Of a DNA stretch of 8,912 bases, positions 1 through 6,686 are shown piece by piece; position 1 is the stretch's first letter, and every line of letters starts with the position of its first letter. The position numbers were made by a program, and so were the translations under genes. The notes under the pieces were generated by a model. It had not been told where the DNA came from. It searched no databases and saw only the letters and a program-made list of their open reading frames with translations. The DNA is from Anaerolineae bacterium (lineage in GTDB: Bacteria; Chloroflexota; Anaerolineae; J102), in contig JALWDV010000606.1 in assembly GCA_027036755.1 (NCBI GenBank), forward strand, positions 1 to 8,912, given 5' to 3'.

Positions 1-138
1 AAAACGCCAGATTTAACCTCTCTTTTCACCCTTTTCTCGCCTCTTCTCAATCGTTTTGTTAATGTGCTCAGCTTGATGTCGCCATCAAGTCGCTACCACT
101 TGCCCTCTTTTTAGCGGAAACTAAAGAGATACGCGTTG

Positions 139-167
139 TTGACAAATCCACCTGGTCTGGGTACAAT
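139..167 (+). promoter_or_regulatory. sigma70-type promoter of the T-box leader
   Basis: TTGACA (139-144) is a perfect -35 hexamer. It is followed after 17 bases by TACAAT (162-167), a five-of-six match to the -10 consensus. Transcription would start near 173-175, just ahead of the T-box Stem I, which is where a T-box leader promoter should lie. The spacing, the hexamers and the downstream riboswitch support each other. Confidence 0.8.
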
Positions 168-306
168 GCAGCTACAACTTCATCCTCAAAGACAGCGATC
201 CGGAGGAGTAGGCAGGAAACGCTCGCAAGAGAAGCGGGGTCACCGGCTGCAAGCCCCGCCCGACACGCCCTGCCGAAGGTCGCCGGTGAGTCGACTGGCT
301 GAAGTC

Positions 307-437
307 AGTGTTCAGTCGTGATACAGGCATCTTCGCCTATCGACTGAAAACTGAACACTTGGACATCGCCGTTTGCGGCTTTGTAGTGTTCAGTTTTCAG
401 GTATCGAGAGAGAATTCGCCCATGGCTACTGAACACT
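307..437. repeat. four alternating copies of ACTGAACACT inside the T-box leader
   Basis: The 10-mer ACTGAACACT occurs at 350-359 and 428-437, and its reverse complement AGTGTTCAGT at 307-316 and 385-394. The middle pair extends to a perfect 16-bp inverted repeat (344-359 with 385-400). The units can pair as 307/350 plus 385/428, or as 350/385, so the helices are mutually exclusive. They fall between Stem I and the antiterminator, where T-boxes usually have Stems II and III. This looks like a repetitive element inserted into the linker. Confidence 0.75.
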
Positions 438-493
438 GAACCCAGGCCAGTCCGGGTAAGCCCGTTACAGCCCAGAGTGGGCGGCGTGACAAT

Positions 494-558
494 CCTCGCG
501 TCGTCAACCAAGGTGGCACCGCGGAAGTCCTCCGTCCTTGAGACGCGAGGGCTTTTTT
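494..558 (+). terminator. T-box intrinsic terminator with competing antiterminator
   Basis: CCTCGCGTC (494-502) is perfectly complementary to GACGCGAGG (542-550). The 3' arm runs on to GC and then TTTTTTATT (553-561), a typical Rho-independent terminator. The same 5' arm can instead pair partly with ACCGCGG of the T-box (518-524), giving the antiterminator that presents UGGC (514-517) to the tRNA acceptor end. Sharing of one arm between both structures is the hallmark of T-box control. Confidence 0.88.
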
Positions 559-610
559 ATTGTGATCACGAATCTTTCTTCCACGCCCATCCTGATCGTG
601 CTTTCATTCC

Positions 611-751
611 CTGCTATGAAAATAGAGCCACGAAGGCGCGAAGGAAAGCGAAGGCACGAAGAAGAAAGACTAAAGACTGAAGATTAATCTGCGGCAATCT
701 GCGTTGCGAAGCATCTGCGTGCATCTGCGTTCCCATTTTCATCGGTATCGG
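611..751. repeat. dispersed repeat element, copy 1 (TATGAAAATAG end)
   Basis: It starts with CTGCTATGAAAATAGAG (611-627), identical to 926-942, and ends in CCCATTTTCATCGG, a degenerate inverted end. The interior holds an ACGAAGGCGCGAAGG-type stretch and several ATCTGCG words. Its segment around 695-718 is nearly the same as 1011-1034. No coding frame of interest is visible. It is part of the 690-base repeat block between the T-box and the LVIVD gene. Confidence 0.6.
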
Positions 752-773
752 CGCGGGGTGGCCCGCCGTCGGA

Positions 774-880
774 CTGCTATGAAAATAAACTCTCCCACGT
801 CATTTCGAGGGAGCGCAGCGACCGAGAAATCCCCTTGCAGACGAGGAGATTTCTCCTCCCTACGGTCGTCGAAATGACGT
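774..880. repeat. palindromic repeat with TATGAAAATA leader
   Basis: A third CTGCTATGAAAATA copy (774-787) precedes a palindrome whose ends are ACGTCATTTCGA (797-808) and TCGAAATGACGT (869-880), a perfect 12-bp inverted repeat. The interior carries GAGAAATC and GATTTCTC, which also pair. Palindromes of the GTCATTTCGAGxGxAGCGA type are known as dispersed intergenic repeats in many bacterial genomes. It is probably non-coding. Confidence 0.7.
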
Positions 881-925
881 AACAAAGGATTTTAGTCCGT
901 GTCGGAGCGCTGCCGCGCGTGGCGC

Positions 926-1065
926 CTGCTATGAAAATAGAGGACGCAGATGAACGCTGATAGAGGCAGATTCACGCAGATAGAAAAAACCTGTGAAATC
1001 ATCTGCGAAAATCTGCGTTGCGGAGCATCTGCGCAAATCAGCGTCCCTATTTTCGTCGTTATGCG
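926..1065. repeat. dispersed repeat element, copy 2 (TATGAAAATAG end)
   Basis: It opens with CTGCTATGAAAATAGAG (926-942) and closes with GCGTCCCTATTTTCGTCG (1041-1058). The two ends pair as AAAATAG(A)GGACGC with GCGTCCCTATTTT, and the inner arms ACGCTGAT (954-961) and ATCAGCGT (1037-1044) pair as well. The middle is a run of degenerate ATCTGCG / CGCAGAT words. It is related to the element at 611-751. No gene is visible. Confidence 0.65.
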
Positions 1066-1086
1066 GTGAGCTCTCGCTCATGGTGA

Positions 1087-1248
1087 CTGTTCCAGAAGCT
1101 CTTCAGATTGATCCGCGAGATCGGAAGGACCATCGAAAAGCCCGATCAGAACATCCTGCTCATTCCGTTTTGTCGGCGAGCCCTTGTCGATTTCGTCCGT
1201 ATCGACGTGGGTGCGCCGCTGTCGGCCAACTTTCGATTATGGAGGTGA
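1087..1248 (+). pseudogene. possible C-terminal remnant of an unidentified gene
   Basis: The frame open from 1087 to the TGA at 1246-1248 encodes about 53 residues that look like protein, for example EKPDQNILLIPFCRRALVDF near the middle, and its third codon positions are mostly G or C, as in valS. There is no ATG and no Shine-Dalgarno sequence ahead of it, and the frame is closed upstream by TGA at 1084-1086, next to repeat DNA. I do not recognise the family. It could be the tail of a gene lost when the repeats arrived, a small coupled ORF with a rare start (TTG 1108), or chance. Its stop overlaps the ribosome binding site of the LVIVD gene. Confidence 0.3.
1241..1248 (+). promoter_or_regulatory. 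strong ribosome binding site of the LVIVD gene
   Basis: GGAGGTGA is a near-perfect Shine-Dalgarno sequence, 4 bases before ATG 1253. It decides the start against the in-frame ATG at 1184, which has no such site. Confidence 0.8.
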
Positions 1249-1252
1249 CGCC

Positions 1253-3253
1253 ATGAAACGATTTCGCTTAATAACCATCCTATTTTTCGTCACGTTATTG
1301 ATTTTTACAATCTCGGCGCCCGCACAAGGAAAAGCAATCGTTGAAAAGCCGGCTTCTCCATCGCATGTTACGTTTTCCCTGGTGGCTCAATTTGGAGGAG
1401 GCTCCTATGGCATGGACGTTGCGGGCGACTATGTCTACGCCGCCATTGGGCCGCGATTCGTCGTTCTGCAACAGGATGAAGAAGGACGCCTCCACCTGGT
1501 GAGCGAAACAGCCCCCTTCGATGATATGTTGCACCGCGTTGTTGTCGCTGGCTCCTATGCTTATGCAGCGGAATATCGCTACATTGGGTGGAATCGCGAT
1601 ATCGGCAAGCTTCATATCATTGATATCAGCCAGCCGGATAGGATTCGAGTGGTTAAAACCATGGTCGGCCTCCTGGCCCTGGATATGGTTGTTTCCAGTA
1701 ACCATCTTTTTGTCGCTGCTCAGGATGGCTTGCACATTTTTGATCTTTCACAAACGCCCGATCTCACGGAAGTTGCCTTTGTCGAAAAGACTGGCTACGC
1801 CATTATTGTTCAAGACAACCTGGCTTACCTGTTAGAGTGGAACGGAGGATTGAGCATTTTCGATATCACCGATCCATCTGAGCCAACGTTGTTATCGAAT
1901 TATCATTGGGGGCTGAGCCAGGCCTGGGATATGATTCTTGATTTCCCTTATCTCGTCATTGCCAACGGCTACTACGGACTGACGATCATCGATGTCAGCG
2001 ACCCGGCCCATCCTGCAAAAATCGAAACCATGTCCACCGGCTCGCATGCAATCGCTGTGGCGCAATCGGGAGACCACGTTTTCGTCTCATCAGGGGGCAG
2101 GCTTCACGTTTTTGCCAAGCTGACGGGAGGAAAGCTTCAAAAGGTGGATGATTCTCTTTGGTTGCCCATCACCACCCGGGAAATGACCGTGCAATCGAAT
2201 CGGTTATTTGCCGCGGCGGGTGGGCCGGCCTGGGATGGCGGAGGCAATTTTGGGGGGCTGTTTGTCTTTGATATCTCCACGCCCCAAGCGCCCTCCAGAA
2301 TCCAATGGCGAAGCAACGTAAGCCACGCCCGAAGCGCTGTCTTGCTTGACTCCAATCTTTATCTTGCAGGTGACGAAGGAATCTATATCCTTGAAATGAG
2401 TGACCATCAGTTCGTGCGACAAAGTGCATATTTTCATACGCGATCCACAGAAAGCGTGGATGTTTATCAGCAAAACCAAAAGAGATATGCTTTCCTCGCT
2501 CAGGGCTGGGCAGGCCTGGAGATCGTCGATGTCACCGATTCAAATGCGCCATCATCTGTGGCTCAATTTACACCGCAACCGAGCAGTAATATCTCTCAAG
2601 TGATCGTCGATGGTGCGTATGCTTATCTGGGAGTATCCAGAAGTCAGACCCCTTTGCTTGTCCTGGACATCTCATCCCCGGACAATCCCCTTCAAATCGC
2701 GTCTTTTCAAGCGCGAACGCGTTCAGGGCATGTCAGTTTGGCCAAACGAGGCGATACCATCTATCTCGTCAACGGCGATACTGACATGTACATCATTGAT
2801 GTCGCTACCCCATCCCAACCCACACAACTTGGCATATTGACGATCTACGGTGGCTCTTCCCTCCGTGAAATCGCCGTGGAGGCCGATCGCGCCTTTATCG
2901 CTACTGGGGAGCGAGGTGTCCGCGTGATCGATATTTCGGATCCCGCCGCACCACGTGTTCTGAATTCTATCCCCCTTCCAGCATTTGCCAATCATATTCA
3001 AGTGAATGGCGGCTTGATGGTCACATCCCATTTTATGGAAGGATCGATGCAGGGGCGCATTTATCTGACCGATGTTTCCGATCCCTTGCAGCCTGCCACC
3101 TTGAGTTACGCCGATACTGCGGGCGAGCCGTTTCAGGCCTTGTTCTACGAGGACGATCTTTTCATCCCGGACGGGCCTGGAGGCGTCCGCTGGTATCAAC
3201 GTCTCGATTTGAATCATCAATTATTCCAACCATATACTCTGTTGCTACGGTGA
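1253..3253 (+). CDS. secreted LVIVD-repeat (beta-propeller-like) protein
   Basis: A 666-residue protein. Start at ATG 1253 is chosen because GGAGGTGA (1241-1248) lies 4 bases before it and because it gives a clean signal peptide: KRFR, a hydrophobic stretch at residues 6-24 and a likely cleavage after SAPA or AQG. A longer frame from 1184 would bury this signal. At least ten copies of an LxIxDISDPxxP motif (the LVIVD repeat) start near residues 120, 160, 200, 243, 336, 422, 468, 512, 556 and 603, with degenerate ones near 69, 284 and 377. The roughly 40-residue spacing suggests propeller blades. No enzyme motif is visible; LVIVD proteins are mostly extracellular or cell-surface proteins of unknown role. 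The C-terminus ends in TLLLR, with no sortase motif or transmembrane anchor. Third codon positions are visibly more A/T-rich than in valS. The stop lies 4 bases before valS, so both are probably co-transcribed. Family call is strong; function unknown. Confidence 0.88.
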   Translation: MKRFRLITILFFVTLLIFTISAPAQGKAIVEKPASPSHVTFSLVAQFGGGSYGMDVAGDYVYAAIGPRFVVLQQDEEGRLHLVSETAPFDDMLHRVVVAGSYAYAAEYRYIGWNRDIGKLHIIDISQPDRIRVVKTMVGLLALDMVVSSNHLFVAAQDGLHIFDLSQTPDLTEVAFVEKTGYAIIVQDNLAYLLEWNGGLSIFDITDPSEPTLLSNYHWGLSQAWDMILDFPYLVIANGYYGLTIIDVSDPAHPAKIETMSTGSHAIAVAQSGDHVFVSSGGRLHVFAKLTGGKLQKVDDSLWLPITTREMTVQSNRLFAAAGGPAWDGGGNFGGLFVFDISTPQAPSRIQWRSNVSHARSAVLLDSNLYLAGDEGIYILEMSDHQFVRQSAYFHTRSTESVDVYQQNQKRYAFLAQGWAGLEIVDVTDSNAPSSVAQFTPQPSSNISQVIVDGAYAYLGVSRSQTPLLVLDISSPDNPLQIASFQARTRSGHVSLAKRGDTIYLVNGDTDMYIIDVATPSQPTQLGILTIYGGSSLREIAVEADRAFIATGERGVRVIDISDPAAPRVLNSIPLPAFANHIQVNGGLMVTSHFMEGSMQGRIYLTDVSDPLQPATLSYADTAGEPFQALFYEDDLFIPDGPGGVRWYQRLDLNHQLFQPYTLLLR

Positions 3254-3257
3254 TATC

Positions 3258-5939
3258 ATGCCCGAATTCACTTTACCCAAAACCTACGACTTCCGCGACG
3301 CGGAACAACGCCTCTACCGCTGGTGGGAGGAAAACGGCTGGTTCAAGCCCGAAAACGCCCGCAATCCCGATGGCAAACCCTTTGTCATCAGCATCCCCCC
3401 GCCCAACGTGACCGGCGTCCTCCATCAGGGCCACGCGCTCTTCGTGGCGCTGGAGGACCTGATGATCCGCTACCACCGCATGAAGGGGCGGGCCGCGCTG
3501 TGGGTGCCCGGCACCGACCACGCGGGCATCGCCACCCAGTTGCAGGTGGAAAAGAAACTGCTGGCCGAGGGCAAAAGCCGGGAGGAGATCGGCCGCGAGG
3601 CGTTTCTGAAAGAGTGCTGGGACTGGACCCACAAGCATCACGACCGCATCATCAGCCAGCTCAAGCGCCTGGGCGCGAGCTGCGATTGGGACCGAGAACG
3701 CTTTACCCTGGATGAAGGACTGAGCCGGGCCGTGCGGGAAGCCTTCGTGCGCCTTTACCGCATGGGCCTCATCTATCGAGATGAGTACATTGTCAACTGG
3801 TCGCCCGGCCTGCAGACCGCGGTCAGCGACGTGGAGGTGGAATACACCGAGGAGCAAGGGACCCTCTACTACTTCAAATACCCCATCGCCGGTCACGACA
3901 TCAGCGAAGGCCCGGGCAAAGGCTACATTCCCGTGGCCACCACCCGTCCCGAGACCATCCTGGGCGACACCGCGGTGGCCGTCCATCCCGACGACGAACG
4001 CTACCGCCATCTCATCGGCAAGACCGCGCTGGTTCCCATCCTCAACCGCCCCATCCCCATCATCCACGACTCCTACGTGGACATGGCATTCGGCACGGGT
4101 GCGCTGAAGATCACCCCCGGCCACGACCCCAACGACTTCGAGATCGGGCGGCGGCACGGCCTGCAGGTCATCAACATCATGAACAAGGACGCCACCCTGA
4201 ACGAAAACGCGGGCCCCTACGCGGGCCTGGACCGCTTCGAAGCCCGCAAACGGCTGTGGAAGGACATGAAGCAGGCCGGGTTGGTCATCAAGGAAGAGCC
4301 CTACGTGATACAGGCGCCCCGCTCCCAACGGGGCGGCGAGATCATCGAACCCCTGGTCAGCAAGCAGTGGTTCGTCAATGTGAAGCCCATGGCCGAGATG
4401 GGCCTGGCCGCGGTGCGCACGGGCCGCATTCAAATCATCCCCAAACGCTTCGAGAAAATCTATTTCAACTGGCTGGAAAACATCCGCCCCTGGTGCATCA
4501 GCCGTCAGCTCTGGTGGGGACATCGCATTCCCGTGTGGTATGGCCCCGATGGCCGGGAATTCGCGGCCCACAGCGAGGAAGAGGCCCGGGCCCTGGCCGA
4601 GGAGCACTACGGCCATCCCGTGGACCTGGAACAGGACCCCGACGTGCTGGATACCTGGTTCAGTTCGGGGCTGTGGCCCTTCAGCACCCTGGGCTGGCCC
4701 GACGACACCCCCGACCTGCGCCGCTTCTATCCCACCGACGTGCTGGAAACGGGCTACGACATCCTCTTCTTCTGGGTGGCCCGCATGATCATGCAGGGGC
4801 TGCTCTACACCAACGACATCCCCTTTCACACCGTTTATCTCCACGGCCTGGTGCGGGATGAACATGGCCGCAAGATGTCCAAGACCTATGGCAACGTGGT
4901 GGACCCCATCGAGGTCATGGATGATTACGGCGCGGACGCGCTGCGCTTCACCCTGCTCACCGGCTCCACGCCGGGCAACGACATGAACCTGAGCATCGAC
5001 CGCATTCGCGCCAACCGCAACTTCGCCAACAAAATCTGGAATGCGACCCGCTTCGTGCTGGGCAACCTGCCCGAGGACTTCACCTATCGCGGCGCGCCCG
5101 ACCCCGCGGCCCTGCAAACCCCGGACAAATGGGTGCTGCACCGCCTGAACGAAACCATCGCCAACGCCACCCGGCTCATCGATAGTTACCAGTTCGGCGA
5201 GGCGGGCCGCCAGATCTATGACTTCCTCTGGAGCGACTTCGCTGATTGGTATATCGAGGCCGCCAAGCCCCGTCTGCGGGGCGATGACCCCGATCCGGTG
5301 CGCCAGACCCTGGTGTACGTCCTGGACCAGACCCTGCGCCTGCTCCACCCCTACATCCCCTACGTGACCGAGGAACTGTGGCAGCATATTCCTCACACCG
5401 AGGACGACACCCCGGCGTTGATCATCGCGGCCTGGCCCGAATCCCGGCCCGAATTCCACTTCCCCCACCAGGCGGAGGCCTTCGAGCATCTGCGGCAGGT
5501 GGTGCGGGCCATTCGCAACGCCCGCAGCGAATACAACGTGGAGCCCGGGCGCAAGATCGCGGCCGTCATCGACGCGCCCACCTATGGCGAATCCCTGGCC
5601 GCGATGCGCGACATCCTGGCCCTGCTGGCCCGGCTGGACCCTGACCAGATCACCTTTGGCCCGGCGCCCGAGGGCGAGAAGGGCGCGGCCCTGGTGGTGG
5701 CCGACGCCACCATCTTCCTCCCCCTGGGCGGCATGGTGGACATCGAGGCGGAGCTGGCCCGGCTGCGCAAGCAACTGGCCGAGACGGAAAAGCGCATCGC
5801 CTCCACCCAGGCCCGGTTGAACAATCCCAACTTCGTACAGAAGGCCCCCGAGAAGGTGGTGAACCAGGCTCGCCAGACCCTGGCCGACCTGCAAGCTCAG
5901 CAGGCCCGTCTGCGGGAACAGATCGACGCGCTGAGCTAG
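3258..5939 (+). CDS. valS: valyl-tRNA synthetase
   Basis: A class I aminoacyl-tRNA synthetase of 893 residues that joins valine to tRNA-Val in the cytoplasm using ATP. In order: the HIGH-type signature HQGH (56-59) after PPPNVTGVL; the CP1 editing domain with TTRPET (228-233) and GTGALKITPGHDPNDF (279-294), which hydrolyses mischarged Thr-tRNA-Val; WCISRQLWWGHR (412-423); DTWFSSGLWPFS (465-476); KMSKT (539-543), where the last Ser of KMSKS is Thr; the anticodon-binding helical domain (about 600-760); and the C-terminal coiled coil typical of ValRS (about 828-893). The zinc-binding cysteines seen between WGHR and DTWFSSG in some ValRS are absent. Length fits the Bacillus/Thermus type. GGTGAT (3249-3254) overlaps the upstream stop and probably serves as ribosome binding site, implying translational coupling. 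Third positions are strongly G/C. It is the likely target of the T-box far upstream. Confidence 0.98.
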   Translation: MPEFTLPKTYDFRDAEQRLYRWWEENGWFKPENARNPDGKPFVISIPPPNVTGVLHQGHALFVALEDLMIRYHRMKGRAALWVPGTDHAGIATQLQVEKKLLAEGKSREEIGREAFLKECWDWTHKHHDRIISQLKRLGASCDWDRERFTLDEGLSRAVREAFVRLYRMGLIYRDEYIVNWSPGLQTAVSDVEVEYTEEQGTLYYFKYPIAGHDISEGPGKGYIPVATTRPETILGDTAVAVHPDDERYRHLIGKTALVPILNRPIPIIHDSYVDMAFGTGALKITPGHDPNDFEIGRRHGLQVINIMNKDATLNENAGPYAGLDRFEARKRLWKDMKQAGLVIKEEPYVIQAPRSQRGGEIIEPLVSKQWFVNVKPMAEMGLAAVRTGRIQIIPKRFEKIYFNWLENIRPWCISRQLWWGHRIPVWYGPDGREFAAHSEEEARALAEEHYGHPVDLEQDPDVLDTWFSSGLWPFSTLGWPDDTPDLRRFYPTDVLETGYDILFFWVARMIMQGLLYTNDIPFHTVYLHGLVRDEHGRKMSKTYGNVVDPIEVMDDYGADALRFTLLTGSTPGNDMNLSIDRIRANRNFANKIWNATRFVLGNLPEDFTYRGAPDPAALQTPDKWVLHRLNETIANATRLIDSYQFGEAGRQIYDFLWSDFADWYIEAAKPRLRGDDPDPVRQTLVYVLDQTLRLLHPYIPYVTEELWQHIPHTEDDTPALIIAAWPESRPEFHFPHQAEAFEHLRQVVRAIRNARSEYNVEPGRKIAAVIDAPTYGESLAAMRDILALLARLDPDQITFGPAPEGEKGAALVVADATIFLPLGGMVDIEAELARLRKQLAETEKRIASTQARLNNPNFVQKAPEKVVNQARQTLADLQAQQARLREQIDALS

Positions 5940-5940
5940 A

Positions 5941-6388
5941 GCCTGTTATGAACTTCTTGCCAAATTCTAATCATCTTCATATCATTCGCCTTTCGATTCG
6001 CCGCGGATGATGCTAAAAAATCGGATCATCGCGGATTTTCGCAGAAAAAATCCTTTGGGTGTGTCCAAAATGAGTTGGAAAGTTAAAATAATCCACTCAT
6101 TGGCTGGGCGCTTCGCGCCCGCCGCCAGCGCCGGGGGATAAAGTCCCCCGGCTAGAAACAGCGCCCCTTCGGGGCTAGCCGGATTTACCCGGCGCTGTTT
6201 TGTAGCCCGGCGACTTCATCGCCGGGCGAACGTGGCAAACGCTTCCAACCGAAATTGGACACACCCAAATCCTTTTTCAATCCGAAAAATCCACGAAAAT
6301 CTGTCGCATCCGCGTTATCAGCGGCGAATCCCACAGGCAGATGATGTGAATCCTCGATATTGACGAGGCCAAAGTGCATAACAACTCC
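5941..6388. repeat. large imperfect palindromic element downstream of valS, interrupted by a small mobile element
   Basis: It begins two bases after the valS stop. GTTATGAACTT (5945-5955) is mirrored by AAGTGCATAAC (6372-6382; 10 of 11), and GATTCGCCGC (5995-6004) by GCGGCGAATC (6321-6330; perfect). Around these, CGGAT, ATTTTCG and ATCxGCG words pair loosely. The end CCTGTTATGAAC resembles the CTGCTATGAAAA ends near 611-942. The element at 6057-6266 sits inside it. It contains no credible gene. Confidence 0.6.
6057..6266. mobile_element. MITE-like non-autonomous element, copy A (210 bp)
   Basis: Terminal inverted repeats GGGTGTGTCC (6057-6066) and GGACACACCC (6257-6266) are perfect over 10 bp and match 20 of 24 when extended. 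They are flanked by a perfect 9-bp target duplication AAATCCTTT (6048-6056 and 6267-6275). It encodes no protein. The core (6106-6242) is a chain of hairpins: GGGCGC/GCGCCC at 6106-6120, GCCGGGGGA/TCCCCCGGC at 6130-6152 and GCCCGGCGA/TCGCCGGGC at 6205-6227, arranged around the palindrome GGCTAGCC (6173-6180). A related copy lies at 8439-8740. It must be moved by a transposase encoded elsewhere; I cannot name the family. Confidence 0.85.
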
Positions 6389-6410
6389 TAAAGACGTTCC
6401 CCCCATCAAG

Positions 6411-6472
6411 AACCAACCCAATCACGCCGAGTTCCTGTAACTGTTAACGTATGCCGGTTGGTTGTCTTTTTT
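6411..6472 (+). terminator. weak possible terminator for the valS transcript
   Basis: AACCAACC (6411-6418) can pair with GGTTGGTT (6456-6463), followed by GTC and six T (6467-6472). The 37-base loop makes this a poor Rho-independent terminator, but it is the only stem followed by a T-run between valS and pgi on this strand. Confidence 0.25.
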
Positions 6473-6478
6473 CGCTCA

Positions 6479-6580
6479 AACCTGACAGGTTCTCGTAACC
6501 TTGGCGGTAGGATGTGCGTTTTTCAGTCAACAACGAAGCGCGCAAGGCTCTGAATCGCTGCAAAAGGAACCTGTCAGGTT
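6479..6580. repeat. 14-bp perfect inverted repeat AACCTGACAGGTTC
   Basis: AACCTGACAGGTTC (6479-6492) is repeated in exact inverse as GAACCTGTCAGGTT (6567-6580), with 74 bases between. Each arm is itself nearly palindromic (AACCTG-CAGGTT). It may be another small repeat element, or a paired operator-like site, but no regulator is suggested by the context. No coding frame lies inside. Confidence 0.55.
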
Positions 6581-6613
6581 AATGCAAGCAAAAGCGACCT
6601 TAGCAGTTACGAA

Positions 6614-6661
6614 TTCCTTATGACGATGGTTTCGGCGCGCCCGAGCGATCGTCATAAGGAA
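6614..6661. repeat. 14-bp stem-loop just downstream of pgi
   Basis: TTCCTTATGACGAT (6614-6627) pairs perfectly with ATCGTCATAAGGAA (6648-6661) across a 20-base loop that is itself GC-rich. It starts 25 bases beyond the pgi stop, so it could protect or end the pgi transcript, but it has no T-run on either strand. A short dispersed repeat is the alternative. Confidence 0.55.
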
Positions 6662-6686
6662 CGAACGTCGTCTCCGCCCGGACGCA

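Larger units (their letters stand above)
174..558 (+). promoter_or_regulatory. T-box riboswitch leader (tRNA-sensing), probably controlling the valS operon
   Basis: A T-box leader binds a specific uncharged tRNA and then lets transcription continue. Visible parts: a kink-turn in Stem I (GAC 191-193, bulge AGC, GAT 197-199, CCGG 200-203 against CCGG 283-286, TGA 287-289, GTC 290-292); a specifier loop with AGTA (207-210) facing GAA (275-277); the helix GGCAGG 211-216 with CCTGCC 269-274; a distal hairpin GCGGGG 234-239 with CCCCGC 254-259; and the T-box AAGGTGGCACCGCGG (510-524), which matches 13 of 14 consensus positions. The specifier reads GGT (Gly) directly after GAA, or GTC (Val, 279-281) if one base is inserted; GTC is followed by a purine as usual and fits the downstream valS. 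The UGGN base is C, which predicts a G73 discriminator and fits neither tRNA well. The leader is unusually long because of an inserted repeat at 307-437. Class call is firm; amino acid uncertain. Confidence 0.9.

Noticed and set aside
72..89. CTTGATG-TCGC-CATCAAG hairpin as a terminator of an upstream gene
   Set aside because: The stem is only 7 bp and the nearest T-run is about 18 bases further on, so it is not a convincing terminator.
136..321. 61-codon open frame over the T-box leader
   Set aside because: It covers the promoter and Stem I, where the structure explains the sequence; the peptide has no protein-like features.
561..571. TGTGATCACGA resembling a CRP half-site
   Set aside because: It is a short match just after the terminator T-run, without a second properly spaced half-site or a nearby promoter.
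611..1065. CRISPR-like array
   Set aside because: The shared words are end motifs of separate elements with unequal spacing and palindromic interiors, not regular repeats with unique spacers, and no cas gene is present.
1184..1252. Earlier ATG for the LVIVD protein
   Set aside because: It would add 23 residues ahead of a clear signal peptide and lacks a ribosome binding site; GGAGGTGA points to ATG 1253.
3273..5894. 873-codon open frame antisense to valS
   Set aside because: It lies wholly opposite valS, whose G/C-rich third positions remove stops on the other strand. Its translation is low-complexity Gly/Val/His/Ala-rich and shows no family motifs.
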